Below are positions 54,581 through 64,000 of a stretch of DNA of 64,000 bases, piece after piece. Position numbers and translations under genes: made by a program. Positions within the stretch are counted from its first letter, which is position 1. Each line of letters begins with the position of its first letter. The stretch is from Protopterus annectens (taxonomy: Eukaryota; Chordata; Ceratodontiformes; Protopteridae), in assembly GCF_019279795.1 (NCBI RefSeq), contig NC_056733.1, positions 1,119,017,907-1,119,081,906 of the forward strand, given 5' to 3'. The notes under the pieces are model-generated. The model made no database searches and had not been told where the DNA came from. It was given only the letters and a program-made list of their open reading frames with translations.

Positions 54581-56174
54581 TCTCTGACAAGTTCTGGAAG
54601 TGAAGTGGGACTGTTTACTTCCTCTGTTGCAGATTGTAGGCACTAGAAAAATACAGCTAATCTGTGCAGTGGTGCAGTGTGTTGCGTGATATGTATTAGG
54701 TGCCATAGATTAATGACATAAATTCTACAGATGATACAAAAAATTAGACATTTCTACTACTGCACAAAAAAAGCTGTTGCTTAATGTACAAAACCCAGTC
54801 CCAGTCCTTGGACCTCCCTGTATTGACTGACATCTGTATTATTTGCCTCTAGTAATGTGTGTGACTACATTCTTCGTTGTGTGTCCAATATTTAACTCTA
54901 GATGCGGTCTGTTTTGCCTTTCATGTTTTTGTAATGTCATCATTCTGCAGAACGCTTTAGCCCACTTTACTGTCTTTATTTTCCACATCCTCATTACTTG
55001 TTAAATAAAAATTATAATTTGGTTTTAAACTTAATTACCCAGTTTTGCAAATATTGTTTTCCTTAATAAAAGCAGCTTTAGATAGTGACTGAGGAAATGT
55101 GTGTGCATTAAATCTCTGAGCAGTGAGCGTCTTCTCAGTCTGTAGGTTTAATGACCACATTTTAATGTATGATTCAGACATGGGTAGACCTGTGGACATC
55201 CAGAAAAAAGTAAGAGATTGCTATAATACCAAGTAAGGTGTTAAGCAGAAGCATTAATATAAAAGCACAGAAGTGGCTGACAGTACTGCTTCAGTCACGG
55301 CCTCATAATGTCTGGTACAGGTGGCTGGTCAACACCGTGTCACATTACACAAACATACAGTTTAATCTGGTTTGAAGGATAGCTGTTTCAGCAAAGAGTT
55401 ATCACCTGTTAAGGGGACATAGACTACAGTAGGCTTAGAATGACTTTCAGCAGCTGATATAAAGCATTTCAGAAATCCAGACAGATTTGCCCCCCTGGGC
55501 TCTCTTATATTAAAAAATGAACAAAGAAGTGTCTCCATATTTATTGGCAGTGTGCTCACTGACTTAGTGTCCCAGCTGAGGCCAACACTTCTCCAGGTTA
55601 TTTTTGTGTGGACTCTACTCACCACCTAAGTGTCACATATAGTTAGATTTTTCAAGCACACCAGCAGTTTGAATAAAAATGAACAGTAGGTAATCATAGT
55701 GAAAATGTTTCACTTTCATTAAAAATAGCAAACTTCTTTTTCTATCATTTCTGCTGTGTACAAGCAAGTTTGAGTTGTTGATGTGTTATTCTGTCTGTTT
55801 TACACCTCAGGCAGTTTGCCACTGTGTATGAATTATTGTTAATATGTAATAAAAAGGTAAATGGCAGAATGGAGCATAAGATTCAGGCACCCTGTGCAGT
55901 AGAGATTTTGTGATGATGTCCAAGTCATTTGTTCATCCTTAAATTTTAAGTCTTTTAGTGTAGCACATCATAAGTAGATAGACACAGAACAGTCATAATA
56001 GCTGTATTTTTTGGTCCCTGCTTGTTGTTGACGTTGGGCACCTCCACTTTGAGGTCCCTGTATTTGCTACTCTACTGCATGCATTTCATCATGGAGTAAA
56101 GGCCATCAAACTGCAGGACTGGAGCTTTTTCATTATGTCTTTACCTTCTGTTTTCCTTCCCCTGACTTACAGTG
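54581..56174. other. Gene-free stretch
   Basis: No coding frame or repeat recognised. The minus-strand frame 55362-55625 (87 codons) has no known motif. Confidence 0.45.
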
Positions 56175-56335
56175 TTCATAGGTAGGTACTAGGCTATCGG
56201 CCCAAGGGCCTACGTAAGCCTAGCTAACAAGGTTCACTGGCTTATGCCACCCATGAAAGTTAGTTTCCTGTGCCACTGTCGAGCAGAGACACAGAAGTGA
56301 TCCCCAGGGTGTATTTCCTATTTCCCATCCACTCA

Positions 56336-59020
56336 TCAAGGTAGTTTGTTCCAGAGTATGGGAAGTCTCTGGGACAAGAATCTATCGCTCCAGCATGTCC
56401 TGTTTATTGTGGTGACAAGGCTTAGGTCCCTAGAGCGTGTAGCTCGGAGGGATTGGGATTTCTTTAGGTATAGCATGTCCAGCAGCTCTGGGTTTGACAT
56501 AGCTTTATATGTTAGGCAGAGATCACCTTGGAGTATGCGATATGCTACGGAGTAAAGCTGGAGTTTTTTGAGGCGGTCAGTGTAGGGCATTTGTTTGAGG
56601 CCAGTAATCCTCTTTGTGAGGTACTTCTGTAGCCTTTCCAGCTGTTGCAAATGTCTTGTGAGGTACATTCCAAAAGGGGCATTGTACTCTATAATGGGTC
56701 TATTGAGTGTCGAGTAGAGGGGAACAATTACCTCTTTTTTCTTGGATGAGAACCCTTTTATGATGAGGTGTGCCACATAGAAGGACTTCCTGAATACTGT
56801 GGCGATGTGACTATCAAAGGAGAGACTACTGTCCACCTGGATCCCAAGGTCTTTTATCACACATTCGGTGTTAAGTAGATTGCTGCCTATGTGGTAGTTC
56901 ATGGGTATTGAGTTTTTACCAAAGGGAATGACACTGCACTTTTTGGCATTGAGCTTGAGGCCATGGCTCTGACACCAGGCATCTGTCTCAATGAGGCCCT
57001 TCTGTAGGATGTCCACATCATTTGGGGACTTGACTTTGGCTCCTAGTTTACAGTCATCTGCGAACTTCGTTAGCCAAAGGCCTTCTGTGTTAGCCTGTAC
57101 TTCAGAGAAGTAGATACCAAACAGGAGAGGTCACAGGACGGAACCCTGTGGTACTCCACTTGTCACTGCTTTCAGGTCAGATTTGGAGTCTGCAACTTTT
57201 ACAGTGTGGGTTCTGTCAGTGAGCCAGTTGGCAACCCATCTTGTGACGTAGGGATTTATACCTAGTTTAGTGAGTTTAGCTATAATTCCAGAATGGGGGA
57301 TGGTGTTGAAAGCCTTGGCGAGGTCAAGATAGGCTGTGTGAACCACCTTACCCTCATCTGCGGCTTTGGTGACTGCCTCAGAGAAGTCGATCAGGTTCAG
57401 GCGGCATGATCTGCCTTTCACAAACCCGAACTGGGTGGGATCCAGAGTTTGGAGGTTACCAATGTCTTTGTTTATGAGTTCCATGATGATACGTTCCATG
57501 GCCTTGCAGACCAGGCTCGTCAGGCTAATATGTTGATAGTTCCCGGGATCAGTGGTGGCTCCCCCTTTGTGGAGTGGGATAACTGTTGCTGTGCGCCATT
57601 CAGTGAGCACAAAGCTTGATGCGAGGCTATTATTGAACATGGTGCTTAAGTGGGGAGCCAGTTCATTCTGAAGTTCGTGTAAAACGCAGCCTGTGATATT
57701 GTCCGGTCCCATGGATGCTGTGTTTTTGGCTTTAGAGAGTGCAGCTTTTACCTGTGTAGTTGTGATTACAGGGACTCTGCATTCTTCCTGTATAGATATG
57801 GGCCCTTTAGGGGGTGAGAGGGGGGTAAAGGTAACACTGAACCTATCTGCCAGGATGTTGGCAATATCGGTTGGTTCTGTAATTTTCTTGTCTTTGTGCT
57901 GTAACTCAGAGCAGATCTGGGTGTTGCCATCGAGATTCTTGACATAGCTGTAGAATGCTTTGTGGTTGTCCTTGGAATTAGTGGCAATTTTGTTTTCGTA
58001 GCTAGCTTTGGAGGATCTTATAAGGGATCTCAGCTTCTTACTGAGGCTGACCAGGGAGCTCCTCCACTCATGGGATTTTACTCTCTTTTGCAACAGTTTC
58101 TTCCTTCTGTTGTACAGTTTGTTTATGGCAGGGGACCACCAAATTGGCTTCCTTTTTTGGAGGATAGCTTCTTGGTTCTGTTTGGGATAGCACAATCCAT
58201 GCACTCGTGTAAGTGCTTATAGAGTGAATTTGTGTAGGATTCAGCAGTTGTAACTGTATTGTCCATTTACATGGGTGTCATGAAGTTCACCACTTCTGTC
58301 TTAAGAAGCATGAAGTTGGCTTTGGAGAAATTATTTACTGTGGTTTCCTTAATGGGGGTTGGGGGTGGGATGTGGATATCAAGGGTGATTAGCTTATGGT
58401 CGGATCAGACCAACGAGGAGTTGACTTCAGGTGTGGAACACCGGTCACTCATGTTGGTAATGACTAGTTGTAGGATATTGTTGCCCCTGGTGGGGGTGTG
58501 GATAAGTTGATCCAGGACATTGGAGTTCATGAATTCCAGAAAGCGTTGAGCTAAGGATTTGGTACACGAGTAGTTTTCCCAGTTAATGGTTGGATAGTTG
58601 AAGTTGCCCATTTTTAGGGTGTTTGGTTGAACCCTAATATTTTCCAGTACATCAAGAAAAGAGGAATGGGAATCCTGGGGCATGGTGGGGGATCTGTAGC
58701 AATGGATTGCAGTTTTGCCCAGAGTTAGTTGCACTTGGATAACCTCGGATGCATTATGCTGAGCAGCTAGCCTGGAGGTGTGGATATCCTTAATGAATAT
58801 GGACACACCTCCGCCTTTGGTGTTTCAGTCCAGGTTACATGGCCGAAACATGTGAAATGAGTTATAGCCTGGTAGTGCAGGGGTGATCTCTGGAGCCTTG
58901 AACCAGGTTTCAGTTACTACACAGATATCAATGCTCTCCATTTTAAGGAGTGCCTCAAGTGAGTGCATTTTGAGATTTAGACTTCTAGCATTGAGTAGCA
59001 TTACCCTCAGTTTTTGCTTG
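56336..59020 (-). pseudogene. CR1 ORF2: endonuclease, RT and C-terminal region
   Basis: The endonuclease nicks the target and RT copies the RNA there. Endonuclease starts near 59015 (MLLNARSLNLKMHSLEALL), continues as TETWFKAPEITPALPGYNS and GVSIFIKDIHTSRLAAQ (58405-58806; MGNFNYPTINWENY, then SDH). Frame 57131-58204 (357 residues) has the linker (DNHKAFYSYVKNLDGNTQIC) and RT blocks WRTATVIPLHKGG, FGFVKGRSCRLNLIDF, AYLDLAKAFNTIPHSG, TSGVPQGSVL. A TGA replaces Gly directly after VL; then PLLFGIYF, TKFADDCKLG (FADD near 57050) and frame 56336-57016 with IKDLGIQVDSSLSFDSH, RPIIEYNAPFGMYLTRHL. Motif A has Asn for Asp in AFDT (AFNT). Other stops: after PCNLD (about 58830) and SSLV (about 58420), plus a shift near 58210. 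Confidence 0.9.
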
Positions 59021-59030
59021 CCTGTTCCTG

Positions 59031-59991
59031 TTATGGTGGTGAATTTGTTATTTGAACATTGCCTAAAAAAGGCACTATAGGGGCAAGAAGAGTCTTAGCC
59101 AGTATCCGGAATCCCAGGGGCGACAGGTGCAGGCCATCTGTGGCAAAGCATCGTGGTCTGTCGACCATGTCATCCCAAGCAGACAGATACTGGATCCCCT
59201 TAGAATGACACCAGAAGCTTAGCCAATTGTTGAAGTCAATCATTTTGTCCTTGTACTGCAGTATCATTCTGGGCGATGGCAGAATGCTACTCAGGGCTAG
59301 TGTCATACCTGCCTGGGCTACAAGATCGGAGAACTCTTCCATGTCTCTTTTCATGTAGTCCAGGGAGGTACGTCTCAGGTCATTCACACCAACATGGACA
59401 ATGACAGAGTCAAATTTTTACTTGTGGAGTGACCTCTGTGCGTGGGTACGTGGCGGATACTGGCACCCGACAGGCAGCTGACAGTAACCTTCTCCTTGTT
59501 TAGCCTGGTGAGTGGGACATCAGTGTGTCTGACTATAGAGTCACCTATGACTAGTGTGTTGGGTACATTGTTTTGCCTTATTGGTTGAGTGGCACACTGA
59601 GTCTGTGGGCTATGTGTCATTTGGGTTGTGTTGGGGGATGGAGGTTGCTTGCGTTTCTGCTTTGGAGGTCTCTGTTGCTTAGACAGATTATTATTGAGAG
59701 CCTCCGCGTATGTTTTTGTGTTACTATGTGTGGATTTTGGTGGTGTACATTTAGTGAGACTATGTGATGAGTGTGGTGTGGTGCAAATGTTTACCTTCTC
59801 CTCTTCACTGTCAAGTTCAGTCTTGGCTTTACCTCCAGTTTGGCTAGATAAGTGCATCTCTCACATGTTGTAGTGTTGGGTGGTAGGAGGAGAGGGTTGT
59901 CTGTGTACATGAGGCAATTTCTACATTGCCTCAAGATGCCCAGATTCATCAGATAGACAGGAGAGAACACTGGGAGCTGACCCTTGGACAT
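59031..59991 (-). pseudogene. CR1 ORF1: zinc-finger-like and SGNH esterase
   Basis: Frame 59791-59991 starts MSKGQLPVFSPVYLMNLGIL and has a Cys cluster (RQCRNCLMY ... TTCERCTY), a zinc-finger/PHD-like unit. A shift near 59850 leads to frame 59384-59857: a Pro/Gln/Lys-rich linker, then NTLVIGDSIVRHTDVPL, whose GDS is the SGNH nucleophile block. A second shift near 59390 leads to frame 59031-59387, with the helix-rich part DYMKRDMEEFSDLV and ATDGLHLSPLGFRILAKTLL, containing the Asp-x-x-His pair (DGLH) of the catalytic triad. Esterase domains are known in CR1 ORF1 proteins; their role is not settled. Two frameshifts are the main damage. Confidence 0.88.
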
Positions 59992-60960
59992 ACCTAAAAA
60001 AAAAACATTTTCCTCCAGATAAGTGAGGAAAGTGAGTACAAGAGCTGTTTTTCTCTAAGCAAGTGAGAAAAGTAAGTACAAACTGTTTTCCTCCAGGTAA
60101 TGAGGAAGATTGAGTGCTATACTAATTAGTAGCTTATTTAGTGCTTACAAGTTCTGAACAAGTGCTGAGCATGAATAAGCAAATTTAAGTGCTAAAACTA
60201 AGAATCTGTATCTGCACTAGACGAGTTACAGGACAGAAACAAGTGCAAATGCAGGCTTTCAAATCAGAAAGTTGAGAGAGATGGAAGAGATTGCCCAAAC
60301 AGCCAATAACTACAATTTCTGGGCCAGAACCACTCCTTATGTGGTAGACAGGTTACCTAGTGCTTACCACTCCCACTGATAAGCTAGAAGGCTTCCCTCC
60401 AACACAGAAAGGTTTGGGGTGCTCAGAAGCTTACATACAGTCCTGGATACAGCAAATCTGTATCTGGAACACTAGTTACAGGAAAGGTAGGAAACAAGCT
60501 TACAGTTTTTTTTTTTTTTTACAGAAAAGTAGCAAAAACAGTAGTAAAAACAATTCACATGCAGTACAAGCTAGCACACTTGAGTATGTAGCAATATTAG
60601 ACCAAGCACAGTTTAAAAAAATGCAATTAAATTAAAAAGGACTAAAAGCAAGTGCATTGAGAGTTTATTAGGTAGAATGTGGTAAAGAGATGGGACTGGG
60701 GGAGTGTCCCAGATCAAATCTACAGTGGGGCGGGCAACTGCAAAAGCCACCAAATTTAAACTACAAACCAAAAATAGGGAGGGTGGGTGAGACAAAACAG
60801 TTTCAACAGAGATCTAAGCAACAACTAACAGTACAATCTCTATACTCAGCTCTGTATATTTGCAGGTCAGTCTCCCAGAACAGTGAGACAACAGTTTCAA
60901 CAGAGATCTAAGCAACAATTAACAAACTATAACCAAAAAAAAGTCTAGTAGCATCAAGAC
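59992..60960 (-). promoter_or_regulatory. CR1 5' UTR with short tandem units
   Basis: Noncoding leader of the CR1 copy. It has three gtgag-containing repeats near 60022-60110 (ttttcctccag-ataagtgagg, tttttctctaagcaagtgag, ttttcctccaggtaatgagg) and, at its outer part, agtttcaacagagatctaag at about 60797 and again about 96 bp later at 60893. Promoter function is inferred from position at the 5' end. Confidence 0.55.
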
Positions 60961-61250
60961 AGGAGACACACACACTGCTGTGGATTTCTAATGGCCCTCC
61001 ACCCCAAATGCGATGCCTTTCTGCCTTTTACAACCTCTCCTTGTTTCATCTAGAGATTGCTGAACAGAGCAGAAGCCCACTGCCCAAAGCAAGAGAATAC
61101 AGCTGACCAAGCAGTGATATAGTCCTTCTACTCCCCTCCCCAAACTGGTCTTTTTATGCCTGGTGACCCAGATTTAAGGAGGATCAATGCCACAGTTTGA
61201 ACATGCAAGAATGGAAGTAGAGCATCTTGCAGAAAGCATTGTTTTTTAGA
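60961..61250. other. Unassigned
   Basis: No feature recognised between the CR1 leader and the next CR1 tail. Confidence 0.4.
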
Positions 61251-61336
61251 GTTATTGTTATAGGTTCACAGGTAAATACTAGGCTATCAGTCTGCAGACT
61301 ATTACAAGCCTAGCTAATAATGAGAGGTCAGAATCA
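61251..61336 (-). mobile_element. CR1 LINE 3' tail fragment
   Basis: ataggttcacaggtaaatac, then taggctatcagtctgcagac and ttacaagcctagctaataat, matching the CR1 3' terminus in reverse. Confidence 0.78.
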
Positions 61337-61616
61337 AATGTTGCACCTTGTATCTATGAAGTATGCACCTTAACCATTATGCCAACCCAACACCAGTGTA
61401 GATCATTTTGTCAGTGCAGCTGTGAATTATGTATTAGCTTTATGGTACTTGCTCATATCTGCATTTTACTTATTTATGTGGTCTCTTGGTAGGTAAACTG
61501 TGATATCAGTGCCATTATGATTGTGGCAAGCATCATTTGGAGTCTGTTCTGTCCGCACAGCATAACACAGCCTATTCTGCTACTGGACAATTTAAAGCAC
61601 TGATGGTAAGTATTCA

Positions 61617-61740
61617 TGATAGACTGGCACCCCTTGTGAGATTAGTTTCTTGCCTTGCATCCACTGAATGACAGGATAGGCTCTAGCACTCATGAGATCC
61701 TGAAATAAAAAAGTCAGTGAGTGAATGAATGAATAAGTAG
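61617..61740 (+). mobile_element. SINE/LINE 3' tail fragment (V-SINE/L2 type)
   Basis: tgatagactggcacccct, then tgccttgcatccactgaatg and acaggataggctctagcact, ending in a tandem (gtgaatgaatgaat). This resembles the common fish L2/V-SINE 3' end (gat.gactggc..cctgt ... ggataggctcca ... aatgaatg, recalled). Confidence 0.7.
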
Positions 61741-61747
61741 GTCATGG

Positions 61748-62095
61748 TGCAGGGTGGCACACTGGTGCAAAGGCTAGCACTGCTGACTCACAGGACAGGT
61801 TCTCCAGTTTCCTTATGACTGGGGTACCTTCTATGTGGGGTCTTCATAACTGCTCCTATCTCCTGGTTTTTGGTGGCATGTCTGATTTCCATCCATGTCC
61901 CAAAGACATGCCAGTGAGTGAATTGTTGATCTTACAGATTTCTTGTAGTTGTGGTTGTAGTGCATCCTCTGATGGCTGATATCCCATCCAGGACTGGTTC
62001 TTTCCCTTATACCCACTATATAATGAGATAGGCTTCATTCTGCCGTGATCCCAAATAGGATAAAATGGGTATTATGAAATGAAATAATAAAATGA
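61748..62095 (+). mobile_element. tRNA-headed SINE, V-SINE-like tail
   Basis: Head gggtggcacactggtgcaaa and gctagcactgctgactcaca, a degenerate box B near 61798, body with gtcccaaagacatgccagtg, and the 3' end tcctctgatggctgatatcc, gagataggcttcattctgcc, ending atgaaatgaaataataaaat. The tail belongs to the same type as 61617-61740. Decayed; no target duplication found. Confidence 0.72.
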
Positions 62096-63654
62096 ACATG
62101 GTGTGCCTGTAAATGACACTATATATGACTTCAAGTTAGTGCCCAGTGACCCTCAAGTTCCTTCACAGACTGCTGTATTACCAGCCATTACCATGAGTAG
62201 GCAGAGGTCACCATTGTACTTGCTGTGATACCATCTGTCAACTCCAGCAAGAGAGGGCTGTCCAACAAATGCTCTTATATTCCCAGGCTGGCCATCTGAA
62301 GTTGGTCCACTACTCAAATGTGGATTGCCAGTGTTGAGGCTGGATAACCTGCCCCGTACACCAGCGAGATTGTTTGGCTGTAGTATTTATATCTGCTGCC
62401 TACTTTTCTTCCCTTCCTCATCTTATCACATCTTTCTTTTGTTCTTTAGTGTATGCTCTGCATTCCTGTTGTATGTTTGCTGTGAGTTTCTGTGGCTTTA
62501 GTTGTCGTTAACAACTTTGGTTTCCAATTCAACAAAGTGCATAGAAAAATGCAAGTGAGAACTGTAGAGGGTAAGCAAATTACAGGGGTTTTCTAGTGAA
62601 GTCACAAACATGATTCAGTATAAACTTGCTAACAGAGCCCAGAGAACCGCTGTTGTAAAGTTTTTTGTTTTTTTTTATAATTTGACACCACTGCTTTGTC
62701 TCATTTATTTGATGCTTATATTTACTGTGCCTTAATTTACATTCTTGTACCACATATAGCTTACTGTACCTAGTATTAATATGTTACATAGGTAGAACAG
62801 AGGAGTCAAAGGCAAGTAGTAGAATCCATCACTCTAACATGAGTGAGACATGTGCTTAAAGCTGCTGCATTAAAAAAAAAAACGTAACTTGTGACCGAGT
62901 TGATAGTTATCTGCAAGGTAACTGCAACTCATGAGTTATTTACTTCTGTAAGACATAGTAGTCTCACAGTTTGAAAAGTTGATCTGATGAAGAAGTCCAG
63001 TTGGTCGACAAAAGTGCTTATTATAAATCAGAGCTGAGTTAAACTGGTGACTTAATTCTGTTCAAGTTTATTTCTTCAGTACCTTTATAGAAGATTACTA
63101 ATGCTCCTGTTCAAAACCATGCTAATCCCCTTAATAAGCTTTCAGCTCTGTTCTTCCTGTATTAATTGTTGCTGTTATCTTTTTTTCTGATTCTCTCCCA
63201 TGGGTCCTATCTCCAGTGTATTACTTTATTCTAATGTATTATTGGTTCATCACCCAACCTGCCCCCATTGTACAAATACCTTAATAGTATAGGACCCCCC
63301 CCCCCTTGGTGTAATCTCCAGCTCATTACTCTGTATCTTTATTCTAATGGAATATGTTGTTTGACTCCCATCCAACCCACCCCATAGTACAAGTAATTTA
63401 ATGTTTTTTTTTTCATCTATTTCTCTTTTTTGTCTTCTTGTCTGTATAGCCTATGTGTCACATTCAATGACGAACAATAAAAATGTGTGGATGTATAACT
63501 AACCATTTTTTAATATATTATTAGGATATATTGAGGAACAATCGAAGCAACAGTTCTGTTGCTCCTCAACTCAAATGCATTACTGTTAACTATATGACTG
63601 TAATGTTTTTTAAATACTGTGTTAACACTTTTTGACTATATAACATGGAGCTTT
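62096..63654. other. Gene-free stretch with a local duplication
   Basis: No gene recognised. Two similar blocks about 115-120 bp apart (tctccagtgtattactttat at 63210 and tctccagctcattactctgt at 63317; both continue ttctaatg and later caaccc.cccc...gtacaa). C run at 63295-63304. Confidence 0.45.
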
Positions 63655-63730
63655 TCTTCCCAGGCCTCCACTGAAAATGGGCTTTTTTGCCCAGTCGGAC
63701 ACTCCCTGTAAATAAATGTAAAATAAAATA
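63655..63730 (+). mobile_element. L2-like LINE/SINE 3' tail fragment
   Basis: ttcccaggcctccactgaaa, atgggcttttttgcccagtc and ggacactccctgtaaataaa match the SINE tail at 26035-26100 and the LINE end at 51203-51300 (reverse). Confidence 0.8.
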
Positions 63731-64000
63731 ATTCTGACTTTTTGACTGTTTATTACTTTTGCTTATAATTCTAAGTTTAAGAGTTTTTATTTTTCATTTT
63801 TCTCAAATAATAAGGAAGGGAATGCCATCTGCTATCTTCACATCGGGGACGGTTATCTCCTCGCATCTCTGCTGTAATTTAGAGTTTGATATATAAATAT
63901 GAAGAGGGCAGAAACCTCCTTTTCTGATTAGAGCACTTAAAATTTACACTTTAGAAAGATTTTTATTTTTTTATCATGCTTTGATAATGGCACTTTTTCA
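63731..64000. other. AT-rich end of window
   Basis: Nothing recognised. Confidence 0.4.

Larger units (their letters stand above)
56177..60960 (-). mobile_element. CR1-clade LINE, near full length
   Basis: The most complete element here: 3' end at 56177 (gttcataggtaggtactagg on the plus strand), ORF2 to about 59030, ORF1 about 59031-59991, and a 5' UTR to about 60960. UTR blocks align with those of the copy at 31283-35437. At 4.8 kb with both ORFs and few disabling changes, it is the youngest-looking CR1 in the window. No flanking target duplication was evident. Confidence 0.9.

Noticed and set aside
63295..63304. C run as a G-quadruplex regulatory site
   Set aside because: A single uninterrupted C run without further G/C blocks; likely simple-sequence slippage.

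Overview
This window looks like intergenic or deep intronic DNA from a large vertebrate genome, built mostly of nested and decayed transposable elements. I found no host protein-coding exon, rRNA, tRNA or CRISPR array that I could defend. The mix (many CR1-clade LINE copies, several DIRS-type tyrosine-recombinase retrotransposons, an L2-like LINE, a LINE with a restriction-like endonuclease, a SCAN-gag Ty3/Gypsy element, a Tc1 element and tRNA-headed SINEs with fish-style tails) fits a non-teleost aquatic vertebrate such as a lungfish, with bichir, shark or amphibian as alternatives. The species cannot be settled from sequence alone.

Layout. 1-0.9 kb: AT-rich, nothing recognised. 0.9-2.5 kb: complete but dead Tc1 element with unusually long inverted repeats. 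3.6-11.4 kb: a DIRS-like element (inverted terminal repeats, gag, RT, RNase H, tyrosine recombinase, internal complementary region) interrupted in gag by a 5'-truncated CR1. 12.4-14.5 kb: a second DIRS remnant. 14.9-20.2 kb: two CR1 3' ends, a SINE and a 1.9-kb CR1. 20.2-24.1 kb: the quietest stretch, with a candidate conserved noncoding block at about 22.0-22.7 kb. 24.1-27.6 kb: a SINE with perfect target duplication, a possible small DNA transposon, another SINE and a Gypsy RT/RNase H remnant. 28-30.6 kb: third DIRS remnant. 30.6-35.4 kb: two CR1 pieces facing each other; the larger carries a 5' UTR made of about 290-bp tandem units. 36.4-36.8 kb: a Gypsy integrase scrap between two CR1 tails.

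37.0-48.2 kb is the most informative part. A REL-endonuclease LINE (R4/Rex6-like) is split inside its RT by a 6.7-kb LTR element (39621-46314) with a 5-bp target duplication; removing the insertion and one copy of the duplication restores the LINE reading frame. The LTR element has a SCAN-like gag and places integrase before RT, the Gmr1-type order. A small palindromic transposon lies just after the LINE ORF.

51.2-53.3 kb holds an L2-like LINE whose 3' terminus is shared by the SINE at 25.9-26.1 kb. 56.2-61.0 kb holds the best CR1 copy: 5' UTR, ORF1 with zinc-finger-like and SGNH-esterase motifs, and ORF2 with only a few disabling changes. 61.2-63.7 kb holds a CR1 tail, SINE/L2 tails and unassigned sequence.

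The genes here serve element copying (endonuclease, RT, RNase H, integrase, recombinase, transposase), and all appear inactivated. Family assignments rest on motifs read by eye.
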